64,000 nt of DNA from Conexibacter sp. S30A1 (GTDB lineage: Bacteria > Actinomycetota > Thermoleophilia > Solirubrobacterales > Solirubrobacteraceae): assembly GCF_023330665.1 (NCBI RefSeq), contig NZ_CP097127.1, positions 2,914,001-2,978,000 of the forward strand, given 5' to 3'. The notes below the pieces were generated by a model. That model ran no database searches and was not told the DNA's origin. It saw only the letters and a list, made by a program, of their open reading frames with translations. The translations under genes and the position numbers were made by a program. Of the stretch, positions 46,078 through 55,696 are shown in pieces. Within the stretch, counting starts at the first letter, position 1. Every line of letters starts with the position of its first letter.

Positions 46078-46627
46078 CACTGGCGCTGCCCGCGCCACTC
46101 GCGAGTGCGCCACTCGCGACCGCGGTGCTCCCCGCGCCGCTCGCGCGCGCAGGCCGGTAGTGGTGCACAAGCGGCAGGGCGCCGCCCTGCCCGAACTCCG
46201 GCGTGGCCTGCTCACGGCGATCATCGGCCGAGTCAAGGCGAGAGGCGAAGGCGCTGGCCACGCGCTCGGCGTGGGCCTTCGCCAGCTGCGCGCGCTCGCC
46301 CACGAAGAGCTCATCGACGGTCTGCGCCCACAGCGCCAGCCAGCGCAGGAAGTGGCCGTGGCGCAGCGGCGAGCGCGTGTGTAGCTCCAGGTGCGGCCGG
46401 AAGGCGCCACCGCCGTAGCTGCGCGCGCCGAGCAGCACGGTCTCCCAGAAGCTGGTGATCCGGGGCACGTGCGTCTCGAGGTCGAGGTGGGCCACGTCGG
46501 TGAACAGGTAGCCGATCACGGGGTCGGCGAGCGCCCGCCCGTAGAAGGCACGGACCAGCGCCTCGCAATCGGCGCGGGTTTCGATGTCGTGGCGGTGATC
46601 GTCGGCTGGCACGGTCCCTGCACTCAA
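46055..46627 (-). CDS. Group III truncated haemoglobin (trHbIII / Ctb-like)
   Basis: The 190-residue protein has a globin domain in its first about 135 residues matching group III truncated haemoglobins: HDIETRADCEALVRAFYGRAL, IGYLFTDVAHLDLETHVPRI, FWETVLLG, proximal His in HGHFLRWLALW and TVDELFVGERAQLAKAHAERVA. The remaining about 50 residues form a low-complexity Gly/Ser/Ala tail not found in the core family. It may bind O2 or NO. The start is TTG at 46627, overlapping the kinase stop (TTGA), so it is translationally coupled to the sensor kinase gene. Confidence 0.87.
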   Translation of the reverse strand: MSAGTVPADDHRHDIETRADCEALVRAFYGRALADPVIGYLFTDVAHLDLETHVPRITSFWETVLLGARSYGGGAFRPHLELHTRSPLRHGHFLRWLALWAQTVDELFVGERAQLAKAHAERVASAFASRLDSADDRREQATPEFGQGGALPLVHHYRPARASGAGSTAVASGALASGAGSASGAGSGQR

Positions 46628-48081
46628 GGATAGGTGGGCACGCCGGCGCGCACCGGCGGGCCGAACGACAGCTGCACGATCGCCCCGCCGTCGGGGGCGT
46701 TGCCGGCGCTCACGAAGCCTCCGTGCGCCTCCGCAGCCTGCTTGACGATCGCGAGCCCGAGCCCTGAACCGGGCATGCGGCGGGCGTCGGCGGAGCGGTA
46801 GAACCGTTCGAATACGTGGCGCAGGTCCTCATCGCGGAACCCGGGGCCATGGTCGCGCACGCTCAGTACTCCACCGTGCAGCCGCACCTGCACCTCGCCG
46901 CCCGCCGGGCTCCAGCGGCGCGCGTTGTCAACCACGTTGCCGACGGCTCTCGCCACCCGGTCGGCAGCGTTGGCGATCGTGGTCGGCTCGAGCTCGACGG
47001 TGAAGCGCAGGTCTGGGCTGCGGCGCGTCGCTCGCTCGACCGCGTCCTGCACGATCGCATCAAGCTCCACCTCATCAACCTGTTCGTCGCGCCGCGCGCC
47101 GCGCGCCAGCTCGAGCACGTCGGCCACCAGCTGGGTGAGCTCGTCGAGCTCGGCCAGGATCGCGTCGCGCAACCCGGCCTGCTCGTCCGCCGGCAGCTGT
47201 TCGGACTCGAGGAAGATCTGGATGTTTGAGCGCAGCGCCGCGATCGGCGTGCGCAGCTCGTGCGAGGCGTCGGCGATCAGGTGCCGCTGCGCTTCTACCG
47301 ACTGTTCGAGCGCCGCCAGCGTCTGGTTGAAGCTCGCCGCCAGCCGCCTGATCTCAACCGCCCCCTCCTCGCCCAGGCGCCGCGGCTCCTCGAGCGCGCT
47401 GGTGACCTGCTCGGTCTCGTCCGTGAAGCGCCGGATTGGCGCGAGCGCGCCACGCGCGATCAGCGCGCCGATCAGGCCGGCCAGCAGGATCCCGCCGCCG
47501 ACCAACAGCACGTCGGTCAGAGCCAGCCCGCGCAGCGCCGCGTCCGTGCCGCTCAGCGGCACCGCCACTTCCACCGCCTTACGGTCGGCCGGATCGGGGA
47601 CCACGTAGATCTCAAGGCGAGTGCCCCGCACCACGGCGCTGAAGTAGTAAGCGCCACGCAGGGTGCGCGCGACCGTGCGTGCCCGCCGGGTGACCGGCAG
47701 CTGCGGCCGCCCGCCGCTCTGCGCGATCACGCTGCCGTTCGCGCAGACCGACTGGAAGTAGCCGGTGGGGCCGCCAAGCGTCGTCTCAACGCGATCCTCG
47801 CTGGTCATCTTCGCAAACGCGCAGGTGTCCATGCCGGCGTCATCGTCGCCCAGCTTTGACCTGCCCCCGGCGCCCCGCTGGGCGCCGGGGGCGCTTGAGC
47901 GCGCCCTCCCGGCGGGCAGGCCGCTTGGCTCGATCACCGGCTGCGCCAGCCGTGCGAGCTCGGACCTGATCTGGTCGATCAGCCTCGCCCTGGTCGTCAG
48001 GTAACTGACCGGCGCAAAGACCAGGCAGACCGCTGCGACGGCTACGGTTGCCGCCGCTGTGATGCGGCGATGGAGGCTCAC
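46624..48081 (-). CDS. Membrane sensor histidine kinase of the flavin/haemoglobin block
   Basis: The 485-residue kinase has a membrane helix at about 9-29, an extracytoplasmic domain of about 155 residues, a second helix at about 187-210, and HAMP. HisKA follows with H274 in [10 protein letters not shown], and HATPase with [16 protein letters not shown] and [11 protein letters not shown]. The extracellular domain contains two cysteines (DTCAFA and SVCANG), which could form a redox-active disulfide; this is inference. It overlaps its response regulator by 4 bases upstream and the haemoglobin start downstream. Confidence 0.92.
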   Translation of the reverse strand: MSLHRRITAAATVAVAAVCLVFAPVSYLTTRARLIDQIRSELARLAQPVIEPSGLPAGRARSSAPGAQRGAGGRSKLGDDDAGMDTCAFAKMTSEDRVETTLGGPTGYFQSVCANGSVIAQSGGRPQLPVTRRARTVARTLRGAYYFSAVVRGTRLEIYVVPDPADRKAVEVAVPLSGTDAALRGLALTDVLLVGGGILLAGLIGALIARGALAPIRRFTDETEQVTSALEEPRRLGEEGAVEIRRLAASFNQTLAALEQSVEAQRHLIADASHELRTPIAALRSNIQIFLESEQLPADEQAGLRDAILAELDELTQLVADVLELARGARRDEQVDEVELDAIVQDAVERATRRSPDLRFTVELEPTTIANAADRVARAVGNVVDNARRWSPAGGEVQVRLHGGVLSVRDHGPGFRDEDLRHVFERFYRSADARRMPGSGLGLAIVKQAAEAHGGFVSAGNAPDGGAIVQLSFGPPVRAGVPTYP

Positions 48082-48764
48082 TGTTCCCGCAGAACGTAGC
48101 CGACGCCGTGCACGGTGTGCAGCAGCCGTGGCTCACCGCCCGCCTCGAGCTTGCGGCGCAGGTAGCCGATGTAGACGCGCAGCGAGTTGGAGGTGACGCT
48201 GATGTCGTGGCCCCAGATGCGCTCGTAGACCAGCTCTGTGCGCAGCACCCGGCGTGGGTTCAGCATGAACAGCTCCAGCAGCTGGTACTCGGTCCGCGTC
48301 AGCTCGATCTTGCGCTCCCCAAGCCACGCCGCGTGGGCGTCGGCATCGAGCTCGAGCGGGCCGAACTGCAGCGCCCGGCCTTCGGCCTCGGGCAGATGGC
48401 GGCGCATGATCGCCGCCAGGCGGGCGCGCAGCTCGCGCACGTCATAGGGCTTTATGAGGTAGTCGTCGGCACCCGCCTCGAGCCCGGCGACGCGATCCTC
48501 CACCGCGTCGCGGGCGGTCAGCATCAGCACCGGGGTGCGGTCGCCGATCGCGCGCAGCCGCCGGCAGACCTCGATCCCGTCGAGCTTTGGCAGGCCGAGG
48601 TCGAGCACCACCACGTCGGGGATCGTCTCGGCCAGCGCGAGCAGGCCCTCCTCGCCGTCGGCCGCCGTGATCACCTCATAACCCGACAGCAGAAGTGATC
48701 GCCTGATCGCCTGACGAACAGCCTCGTCGTCCTCGATCACGAGCGCTCGCACGGTCGCCGCCAC
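48078..48764 (-). CDS. OmpR-family response regulator
   Basis: The 228-residue regulator has a receiver domain with phosphorylatable D55 (VVVLDLGLPKLDG) and conserved Lys in LIKPYDVREL. The winged-helix output domain has IELTRTEYQLLELFMLNP and the C-terminal VHGVGYVLRE. It is coupled to the kinase by an ATGA overlap and lies 6 bases after apbE. It presumably controls this whole flavoprotein operon. Confidence 0.93.
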   Translation of the reverse strand: MAATVRALVIEDDEAVRQAIRRSLLLSGYEVITAADGEEGLLALAETIPDVVVLDLGLPKLDGIEVCRRLRAIGDRTPVLMLTARDAVEDRVAGLEAGADDYLIKPYDVRELRARLAAIMRRHLPEAEGRALQFGPLELDADAHAAWLGERKIELTRTEYQLLELFMLNPRRVLRTELVYERIWGHDISVTSNSLRVYIGYLRRKLEAGGEPRLLHTVHGVGYVLREQ

Positions 48765-48770
48765 CGATTC

Positions 48771-49547
48771 TCAGGCCTCCGGGTCGGCGAGCGCCGGGAA
48801 GCCGTCGGTGCTGTGGGTCTCGCCGCCGTCAAGCACGATCAGCGCCTCATACCCCGCCGCTCGGATCCAGTCAAAGCCCTGCTCGCCAGCGGCTATCAGC
48901 GCGGTCGCCAGGGCGTCCGCGACGGCCAGATCCGGCCCGCAGACGCTCGCCGAGGCGATCCCGCGGGCCGGGCGTCCGCGCCTGATATCCCAGATGTGGC
49001 TGCCGCGTTCATAGGTGCCCGAGGTTGCCACCGCGCCGTGCAGCTCGATGACGCAGGCCAGCCGCTCCGGTGACTGCGGTGAACGGATCCCGATGCGCCA
49101 GCTGTCCTGCCCCTGCGGTGCCCCGAAGCCGACGATGTCGCCGGCCGCGTTGACGAGGCCCGCTCCGACGCCCGACCGCACCAGCCCGGCGGCCGCCTCG
49201 CGAGCTGCCCAGCCCTTGACCAGGCCGGTTGGGTCAAGCCCGCCTGGCAGGCTCCAGGGGTCAAACCAGCCGTCCGAGAGCCGCTTTGCCTGATCGCAGA
49301 GCTCGAGCACGGCGTCAATCTCCGGAGGGCACTGCGCGAGCGTCAGCTCGCCGCGTGCAAGCTTGGACATCGGGCTGTCAGGCTTGTAGAGGCTGAAGGT
49401 GGCATCCACGTGCTGAAGCATGGCGCACGCCGCAGCCATTGCTTCGCGCGCCACGTCCACCGCGAGACCCTGTGGCCGCAGGTCAAACGATACGACCGTC
49501 CCCATCACCGGTTCGGCGCGGCGCAGGATCACCTCTGCCGCGGCCAC
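48771..49547 (-). CDS. apbE: FAD:protein FMN transferase
   Basis: The 258-residue ApbE attaches FMN covalently to a Thr of exported flavoproteins, using FAD. Family landmarks are PVMGTVVSFDLR, DATFSLYKPDSPMSKLARGE, GLDPTGLVKGWAA, NAAGDIVGFG, VATSGTYERGSHIWD and the C-terminal VADALATALIAAG. No lipoprotein signal is seen, so it may act in the cytoplasm or on the nascent substrate. The substrate is surely the FMN-binding protein encoded 4 bases upstream. Confidence 0.93.
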   Translation of the reverse strand: MAAAEVILRRAEPVMGTVVSFDLRPQGLAVDVAREAMAAACAMLQHVDATFSLYKPDSPMSKLARGELTLAQCPPEIDAVLELCDQAKRLSDGWFDPWSLPGGLDPTGLVKGWAAREAAAGLVRSGVGAGLVNAAGDIVGFGAPQGQDSWRIGIRSPQSPERLACVIELHGAVATSGTYERGSHIWDIRRGRPARGIASASVCGPDLAVADALATALIAAGEQGFDWIRAAGYEALIVLDGGETHSTDGFPALADPEA

Positions 49548-49551
49548 CGCC

Positions 49552-50064
49552 TCAGGCCTTCAGCTTGTCAAGTGCCGCCTGCAGCGACTGCGCGTAAGCA
49601 TCGGAGGTGTAGGTCGCGCCGGACACGCCGTTGATTCTCGCGCTCTGCACGCTGAGCGCCTGCTGGCGCAACTGCGGCAGCGCGACCTGGTCGACCGTGC
49701 CGGAGTACGAGTCGGCAACGTTCGCCTTCACCAGCGAGATGTTGGTGATCTTGGAGCCACTCACGGTCACCGAGACCTGCAGGTCGCCGTAACCGTACTG
49801 AACGTCGGTGCCGGTCGCCGTGCGGGTACCGGTGGGGACCACTCCCGCAGTGCCGGCCTGTGTAGTTTTGGCGCCCGAACCGGACCCGGATGCCGTGCTG
49901 GCCGATGAGGCCGTCTGTGTCGAGCCGGCGGTGGTGTTCGCCGTGCGTGTGGCGCCGACGCTCGTGCCTGCGAGCAGTGGTCCGCGTGGGCCGCTGACGT
50001 GATAGCCAATCACCGCCGCCATTCCCGCGGCCGTCCCGGCGATCACGATTGGTGCGCGTGTCAT
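49552..50064 (-). CDS. Membrane-anchored FMN-binding (flavinylated) protein
   Basis: The 170-residue protein has an N-terminal membrane segment (about 5-24), a Ser/Thr/Ala-rich flexible linker (about 33-85) and an FMN-binding domain (about 88-168). The ApbE flavinylation motif is visible as NGVSGATYTS, with T151 the likely FMN attachment site. AGGAGA lies 7 bases before the ATG, which fixes the start. The frame is open far upstream but that part is a shadow of the reductase gene. It should carry electrons outside the membrane from the neighbouring reductase. Confidence 0.9.
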   Translation of the reverse strand: MTRAPIVIAGTAAGMAAVIGYHVSGPRGPLLAGTSVGATRTANTTAGSTQTASSASTASGSGSGAKTTQAGTAGVVPTGTRTATGTDVQYGYGDLQVSVTVSGSKITNISLVKANVADSYSGTVDQVALPQLRQQALSVQSARINGVSGATYTSDAYAQSLQAALDKLKA

Positions 50065-50081
50065 CGTTTGTCTCCTGTGCT

Positions 50082-51467
50082 CTAGAAGGCGAAGGCTTCG
50101 TGGTGGATGCGCTCGTCGGGTACGCCCAGCGTGTGCAGCGCTCTCAGCATCAGCTCGGTGAAGCCCGCCGGCCCGCACACGAACACGTCGCGGTGGGCCA
50201 CGTCGGGGATCAGCTTGCGCAGGGTGCGCGCGTCGAGCCGGACGTGCTCGCGGCTGCCGACGAGCTCGTGCAGGCGGCCACGGCGATGGTTGATGAGCGT
50301 GTGCAGCTCCTCGCGCAGGATCAGGCTCTGCTGGTCGTGGGCGCGCGTGAGCATCACCACATCCACGTTCGCCGGCAGATCCTCGAGCAGGGCCCGCAGG
50401 GGCGTGACCCCGACGCCGGCGCCGATCAGCAGGGCGCGGTCGCTGCGCAGCGCGTCGGCCGTGAAGGCGCCGTACGGGCCCTCGATGGCGACGCGCGTGC
50501 CGGGCTCGAGCTTTGCCATGGCGCCGCTGTGATCGCCGACCGCGCGCACCGTGATCCGCAGGTGCTGTTCGTCCGGGACCGCCGAGACCGAGTACGGGTG
50601 CGCCTGCCACCACAGCCCGCGGCGCAGGATGCGCAGCTGGATGAACTGGCCGCCGGAGATCGGTAGATGGCGCATGCCCCGCCCGGCCAGAAGCACGGAG
50701 TTGACGCCCGGCGCCTCGGGCGTGACCGCCACGACGCGCAGCTGGTGAAAGACGCTGCGCCAGAGCGGCAGCAGCACCCGGTAGACGAACACAACCCCGC
50801 CGGTGCCGATGAACAACGCCGTCCACAGCGCACGCATCACGGGATGGCCGATGAACATGACTCCGGTCGTCAGCTGGTGTGAGAGCGAGAGCGCGAGCGC
50901 CAGGTAGGTGTAGAGGTGAACCACCCACCAGGTCTCGTAGCGCATGTGCCGCATCGCGATCCGTGCGGAGGTGACCGCGGCCGCCACCAGCAAAAGGAAC
51001 GCCACCACCCCGGCGAGCATGCCCGGGTAGCTCGTGATCAGACGTGAGAACTGGTGCAGGGGCCCGATGTGCAGGGTCTGGCCGTAGCCGATCACAGCCA
51101 GCAGGCCGTGCAGCGCGATCAGCACGAGCGCCCAGGGCGCCAGCCGGCGATGCCAGCGGATCAGCTGGTCGTGACCGAGCACGCGCTCGACCGCCGGGAT
51201 GCGTCCGGCCAAAAGCACCGTGATCAACAGCAGGTAGGCGCCGGTCAGGCCCGCCAGACGGGCGGCGAAGGTCGTCCAGCCGCCGGGGGCGTTCAGCGTG
51301 TGCCAGCTCTGGGCGGTGACCGCCATCGCGATCACGACGCCGAGCCCGAGCCCGCCCAGGGCGGCGGCGACATCGACCGAGCGCTCGCTGTGCCAGGGTC
51401 GCCGGGCGCGCAGCCGCGGCCCGTCGCCGATGCGGCCGCCCAATGTCAGCGTTCGGTTCATGCACAC
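50082..51467 (-). CDS. Ferric-reductase-like transmembrane flavoprotein (FRE/NOX type)
   Basis: The 461-residue protein has an N-terminal six-helix haem-binding ferric-reductase domain (His in IRWHRRLAPWALVLIALHG and MRYETWWVVHLYTYLA). An FAD-binding domain follows with HPYSVSA and an NAD(P)H domain with LIGAGVGVTPLRALLED and the C-terminal VFVCGPAGFTELM. It should pass electrons from NAD(P)H across the membrane via haem. It is the first gene of a co-oriented block including the FMN protein and ApbE. The start is GTG 51467 or ATG 51461; no ribosome site is obvious. Confidence 0.92.
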   Translation of the reverse strand: MCMNRTLTLGGRIGDGPRLRARRPWHSERSVDVAAALGGLGLGVVIAMAVTAQSWHTLNAPGGWTTFAARLAGLTGAYLLLITVLLAGRIPAVERVLGHDQLIRWHRRLAPWALVLIALHGLLAVIGYGQTLHIGPLHQFSRLITSYPGMLAGVVAFLLLVAAAVTSARIAMRHMRYETWWVVHLYTYLALALSLSHQLTTGVMFIGHPVMRALWTALFIGTGGVVFVYRVLLPLWRSVFHQLRVVAVTPEAPGVNSVLLAGRGMRHLPISGGQFIQLRILRRGLWWQAHPYSVSAVPDEQHLRITVRAVGDHSGAMAKLEPGTRVAIEGPYGAFTADALRSDRALLIGAGVGVTPLRALLEDLPANVDVVMLTRAHDQQSLILREELHTLINHRRGRLHELVGSREHVRLDARTLRKLIPDVAHRDVFVCGPAGFTELMLRALHTLGVPDERIHHEAFAF

Positions 51468-51541
51468 AGACTGCGCTGCGCCTGTCAGAGCGGCGTAGAA
51501 AGGGTGTAAGAAAGATGTGAGTGCCGGTGGCTCGATCGGCC

Positions 51542-51931
51542 TCAGCTCAGGCTGATCAGCACCCCGACGCGCTCGGACCCGGACCGCTTGGCGCTGATTC
51601 GCTGCGTGAGCGAGGCCGCGAAATCGATCAGCGTGGCCATCGCGCCGTACTTCGTTTTGATCGCGGCCAGTATCTGCTCGAGCTCTGTGCCCGTGGCCAA
51701 CCGCGCCTGGCCCTCATACACCGGGCCGTGAGCACCGGCGCCGCGCCGGTCACAGGCCTGCAGCGTCACCCGCGTGGTATGCCGCAGGCGCTTGACCTTG
51801 CCGGAATCGCCTCCGGTTGAAAACGCGAACGCCCCACCCGGCAGCTCGACAAGCCAAACGGGTGTCGCCACGGCCCGCCCGTCTCGGCGGAACGTCGTGA
51901 CCAGCACATATTTCTCATCCGCCAAGCCCAC
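51542..51931 (-). CDS. PPOX-class flavin/F420-dependent oxidoreductase
   Basis: The 129-residue split-barrel protein opens with EKYVLVTTFRRDGRAVATPVW, the typical start of F420-dependent PPOX-class enzymes. It continues with AFSTGGDSGKVKRLRHTTRVTL, where the Lys/Arg residues would contact the cofactor phosphate. It probably reduces a small quinone-like or nitro substrate using F420H2 or FMN. It is a single gene between the ferric-reductase block and xylB with gaps of 50-75 bases. Confidence 0.8.
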   Translation of the reverse strand: MGLADEKYVLVTTFRRDGRAVATPVWLVELPGGAFAFSTGGDSGKVKRLRHTTRVTLQACDRRGAGAHGPVYEGQARLATGTELEQILAAIKTKYGAMATLIDFAASLTQRISAKRSGSERVGVLISLS

Positions 51932-51978
51932 CGCGAAAAAGTTAGACGGTCCTCGCTGTGGCCGGCCGCCGGCGCCGG

Positions 51979-53412
51979 TCAGAGCGGCGAAGCGAGCGTG
52001 TAGGAGAGCTGCTTGTGCGCGCGGGTGTACTGGGTGCGGATCGCGGGGTGGGGGTCGGGGCTGAGGTCGGTGGTGGGGGTGAGCGGCCAGGACGGCCGCT
52101 CACCGGTCAGTGCCCATGCCGCCTGGATGGCGGCACCGTGGGCGACGTACTCGCCGGGCTCCGGGACCGTGACCTGAGCGTCAAAGACCTGTGTGGCGAT
52201 TCGCTGCAGCGCCCCGCTCTGGGCGCCGCCGCCGATCAGCGTAAGGCGCCGCTCGCGCACACCCACCGCGCGCAGCGCGTCGAGGCCGGCGGCCAAACCG
52301 CACAGCACGCCCTCGTAGGCGGCGCGCGCGAGGTTCTCGCGCGTTGCGGAGGCGAGCGTCAACCCGAGCAGCGAGGCGGTCGCCTCGGGCAGGTTGGGGG
52401 TGCGCTCGCCCTCGAAGTAGGGGATCAGCACGACGCCGTCCGATCCGGGCGCGGCTCTGAGCGCGAGCTCTCCCAGCTCGGTGAGGTCGACGCCGAGCAG
52501 CCTGGCGAGGGCGACCGGCACCCGGGCGGCGTTGAGGGTCGTGACGATCGGCAGGTGGTGGCCGGTGGCGTCGGCGAACCCCGCGACGGTCCCGGTCACG
52601 TCGGCGCTCGGGGCCTCGCTGGTCGCAAACACGGTGCCGCTTGTGCCGATCGAGATCACCACATCGCCGGGTTCTGACCCGAGCCCGAGCGCGGCGGCGG
52701 CGTTGTCGCCGGCGCCGGCGGCGACGATCGTGCCGTCGGGCGTGGCGCCGGCGCGCTCGCCGGGTGCGAGCACGCGCGGCAGGATGACCCCCACGGCGCG
52801 GCCCAGAGCGCGCTCCAGAAGCTCGCGGTCGTAGCTATCGCCAGCGGGGTCGAAGTAGCCGGTGCCGGAGGCCTCGGAGCGATCGGTGGCGAGCGCATCG
52901 AGGTCAGGGCCGAGCGGCCCCTGGCCGCGCGGGCCGTAGCCGCGCAGGCGCCAGGTGAGCCAGTCGTGGGGCAGCGCGACCGCCGCCACGCGCGCCGCGC
53001 TGGCGGGCTCGTGGTCGCGCAGCCAGCGCAGCTTCGTGATCGTGAAGGAGGCGACCGGCACCGAGCCGGTGCGCCGGGCGAGCGCCTCGGCGCCAACCTC
53101 CGCGACCAGGTCCCGGGCCGCCTGTGCGCTGCGCGTGTCGTTCCACAGAAGCGCCGGGCGGATGACCTGGCCGTCCGCGTCGAGTGCGACCAGGCCGTGC
53201 TGCTGGCCGGCGATCGCGACCGCCGCCACGTCGGCCAGGCCGCCGGCCTGGCCGATCGCCGTCTGGAGCGCCTCCCACCACGCCTGGGGGTCGACTTCCG
53301 TGCCGTCCGGGTGTGGTGCTCTGCCCGAGCGCACGAGCGTACCCGTCTCCAACTCGCGGATCAGGACCTTGCAGCTCTGGGTGGAGCTGTCGATTCCGCA
53401 GACGAGCGTCAC
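51979..53412 (-). CDS. xylB: Xylulokinase
   Basis: The 477-residue FGGY-family kinase phosphorylates D-xylulose. Landmarks are [14 protein letters not shown] at the start, [49 protein letters not shown] and the FGGY-type [17 protein letters not shown] 53412 is chosen because GGGGAGG lies 6 bases upstream and the family N-terminus begins there. It follows xylA by 34 bases. Confidence 0.95.
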   Translation of the reverse strand: MTLVCGIDSSTQSCKVLIRELETGTLVRSGRAPHPDGTEVDPQAWWEALQTAIGQAGGLADVAAVAIAGQQHGLVALDADGQVIRPALLWNDTRSAQAARDLVAEVGAEALARRTGSVPVASFTITKLRWLRDHEPASAARVAAVALPHDWLTWRLRGYGPRGQGPLGPDLDALATDRSEASGTGYFDPAGDSYDRELLERALGRAVGVILPRVLAPGERAGATPDGTIVAAGAGDNAAAALGLGSEPGDVVISIGTSGTVFATSEAPSADVTGTVAGFADATGHHLPIVTTLNAARVPVALARLLGVDLTELGELALRAAPGSDGVVLIPYFEGERTPNLPEATASLLGLTLASATRENLARAAYEGVLCGLAAGLDALRAVGVRERRLTLIGGGAQSGALQRIATQVFDAQVTVPEPGEYVAHGAAIQAAWALTGERPSWPLTPTTDLSPDPHPAIRTQYTRAHKQLSYTLASPL

Positions 53413-53446
53413 TTGAGCCTCCCCGGTCCTGAAAACACGCGCGCCC

Positions 53447-54637
53447 CTAGCGCGCGCCCAACAGGTGTTCGGTTGCCAGCTGCTGCAGCCTGACGAAGCC
53501 GTAACCGCGGGCGCCGAAGTGCGCCGCCGGCTCGAAGCTCTCCCAGGCGGAGGTGTCGGCGAGCAGCTGCGCATGGTCCTCGCCCGCAGCGAGCGTCGGC
53601 TGGCGCAGTTCGGCGACCTTCGCGGCGGCCATCGCCTCCTGGACCTCGGGGTCTGCGCGGAAGGCGGCGGCGCGCTCCCTGAGCAGCAGGTAGTTGGTCA
53701 TGTTCGCCTTCGCCGAGTCCCAGACGCCGCTCTCGTCCTCGGTGCGCGAGGGCTTGTAGTCGAAGTGGCGAGGGCCGTCGTAGGCCGCGGTGCCATCCGG
53801 GCCGCCGTGCTCGAGCAGGTCAACGAGCGCGAAGGCCTGGTAGAGGTCGGCGTGGCCGAAACACAGGTCCTGGTCAAACTTGAGGCCGCGCTGCCCGTTC
53901 AGGTCAATGTGGAAGAGCTTTCCTGCCTCAAGCGCCTGCTGGATCCCGGCGACGAAGTTCAGGCCGGTCATGCGCTCGTGGCCGAACTCGGGGTTCACGC
54001 CGAACAGCTCGGGCCGCTCGAGGGTCGTGATGAACGCGAGCGCGTGGCCGACGGTCGGCAGCAGGATGTCGCCGCGCGGCTCGTTGGGCTTGGGCTCGAT
54101 CGCGAAACGGATCTCATAGTGGTTGTCGGTGGCGTACTGGGCGAGCAGGTTGACCGCTTCTCGGTAGCGTTCGATGGCGGCGCGGATGTCCTTGCCATGG
54201 TCGTATTCGGCGCCCTCACGCCCGCCCCACATCACGAACGTGCGCGCGTCAAGCTCGGCGGCCAGGTCGAGCTGGCGCATGGCCTTGCGCAGCGCGAAGC
54301 GGCGCACCGAGCGGTCGTTTGAGGTGAAGCCGCCGTCCTTGAAGACCGGGGCCGAGAAGAGGTTGGTCGTGACCATCGGGACGACCAGGCCGGTGTCGTT
54401 GAGCGCCCCCTTGAGGCGGTCGATCTGCTGGCGGCGCTCGGCGTCGCTTGAGCCGAACGCGAACAGGTCGTCGTCGTGGAAGGTGAGCCCATAGGCGCCG
54501 ATCTCGGCGAGCCTGTGCACCACGTGCACGACATCCATGGGCGGCCGAGTGGGGCCGCCGAACGGGTCGGTGCCGTTGTAGCCGACCGTCCAGAGGCCGA
54601 ACGAGAACTTGTCGCTGCGTGTCGGTGCGGGGGTCAT
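53447..54637 (-). CDS. xylA: Xylose isomerase, actinobacterial type
   Basis: The 396-residue TIM-barrel enzyme converts D-xylose to D-xylulose. Active-site segments are LTFHDDDL (H54, D57), [33 protein letters not shown] and [14 protein letters not shown], with metal-binding Glu, His and Asp. The length is typical of the short class I (Streptomyces-like) isomerases. It is the first gene of a xylA-xylB operon, with two palindromes directly upstream. No xylose transporter or XylR gene is in the window. Confidence 0.97.
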   Translation of the reverse strand: MTPAPTRSDKFSFGLWTVGYNGTDPFGGPTRPPMDVVHVVHRLAEIGAYGLTFHDDDLFAFGSSDAERRQQIDRLKGALNDTGLVVPMVTTNLFSAPVFKDGGFTSNDRSVRRFALRKAMRQLDLAAELDARTFVMWGGREGAEYDHGKDIRAAIERYREAVNLLAQYATDNHYEIRFAIEPKPNEPRGDILLPTVGHALAFITTLERPELFGVNPEFGHERMTGLNFVAGIQQALEAGKLFHIDLNGQRGLKFDQDLCFGHADLYQAFALVDLLEHGGPDGTAAYDGPRHFDYKPSRTEDESGVWDSAKANMTNYLLLRERAAAFRADPEVQEAMAAAKVAELRQPTLAAGEDHAQLLADTSAWESFEPAAHFGARGYGFVRLQQLATEHLLGAR

Positions 54638-54656
54638 CACGAGAGCCTTCTCTCCT

Positions 54657-54685
54657 CGAAAGTTTCGGATCAATATGTTGATCCG
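54657..54685. promoter_or_regulatory. Two abutting palindromes upstream of xylA, candidate xylose-repressor operators
   Basis: CGAAAGTTTCG (54657-54667) is a perfect odd-centred dyad of the LacI/ROK kind known for actinobacterial xylan/xylose repressors. It shares two bases with a second dyad, CGGATCAATATGTTGATCCG (54666-54685), which has perfect 8-base arms. They lie 20-48 bases before the xylA ATG, where a repressor would block transcription. Confidence 0.65.
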
Positions 54686-54716
54686 GCTGGTGGCGTGTGC
54701 CTGCCAGTACTGGAAT

Positions 54717-55622
54717 CTAGTGGCTGAAAGGTTTCGGTGGTGCTGTGATGAAGGCGAGTTGCTGCGCGTCGTGGTCGGGGCGGTAGCCGATCGCCTGATA
54801 GATCGCGTTGGAGGTGGGGTTGGCCAGGTCGGTGTAGAGCACCACGTGCTCGGCACCGGCGGCGAGCGCCGCGGCGCTGGCGGCGGCCGTGACGGCGGCG
54901 CCATAGCCGTGGCGGCGGTGCGCCGGCGGCGTATAGACCGGGCCGACGCGGGCGACACCGGCGGCGGGCGCGCTGACTGCGGCGAGTGAGACGGTCTCGT
55001 CGTCGTAGTCGCTCTCGCCGCCGTTCGCGCCTGCCTGCGGCGCGCGCCAGAGCTGGACCTCGCCGGCGGCGATCCGACGCTGAGCCAACGCCTGCCAGTC
55101 CTGCGGCGGGTCCCCTTCCAGGGCCTCCTCGTGAAAGGCCTGCAACCAGCGGACGAGCAGCTGGGTGTCTGGCGGATCGGTGGCGAGGGTCGCGACGCCC
55201 CGGACACCCGTTGGCGGCTTCAGCGTTTGCAGGCGGTACATGCGCATCGCGGCGAGCTGCGTGACGCCCGCACCCGTCAGCTGCGCCCAGCGCTCGGCGT
55301 AGGTGCTGGCCGCCTCGCTGGTGCCGGTCACGCCAGGCAGCTCGCGGCCGGTCTGATGGAGCTCATCGGCCAAGAGTTGCGCCGCCGTCTGTGGCATGCG
55401 TGAGAGGAACAGGTTGTGGGGCGGGGTGTGCATGGCGACGCCGACAACGCCATGTGCGTCGGTGACGATCAGCCAGAGATCGTCCTCGTGGCCGGGCTCG
55501 GGCGTGGCGGCACGGCGCCGCGCGTTGGTCGCGATCACGCTCGTGCTGAACGGATCGCCTGAGAGCAGTTGCGTGGCGTCGGCGAGGAAGCGCTTGGGAT
55601 CGTGGCTCCGGCTGAGCTGCAC
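54717..55622 (-). CDS. GNAT-family N-acetyltransferase
   Basis: The 301-residue protein has a C-terminal GNAT core: [20 protein letters not shown] is the acetyl-CoA binding strand and loop, and [22 protein letters not shown] is the last conserved motif. The N-terminal half (about 1-150) is a degenerate GNAT-like or unrelated domain. It is not obviously linked to the xyl operon downstream. The substrate is unknown. Confidence 0.85.
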   Translation of the reverse strand: MQLSRSHDPKRFLADATQLLSGDPFSTSVIATNARRRAATPEPGHEDDLWLIVTDAHGVVGVAMHTPPHNLFLSRMPQTAAQLLADELHQTGRELPGVTGTSEAASTYAERWAQLTGAGVTQLAAMRMYRLQTLKPPTGVRGVATLATDPPDTQLLVRWLQAFHEEALEGDPPQDWQALAQRRIAAGEVQLWRAPQAGANGGESDYDDETVSLAAVSAPAAGVARVGPVYTPPAHRRHGYGAAVTAAASAAALAAGAEHVVLYTDLANPTSNAIYQAIGYRPDHDAQQLAFITAPPKPFSH

Positions 55623-55696
55623 CCAGCCACCTTACCGCCGGCGACGGGCTGGGCAGGCGCCCGGGACTGGGGATCGCGTAGTAGGTTGCTTTGGGC

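Noticed and set aside
49552-51465. A 637-codon minus-strand frame covering the ferric reductase and the FMN protein
   Set aside because: Only its last 170 codons are real (FMN-binding protein from ATG 50064, with a ribosome site). The upstream part is an out-of-frame shadow of the reductase gene.
51958-52677. Plus-strand open frame across xylB
   Set aside because: It is an antisense shadow of a gene with full xylulokinase motifs.
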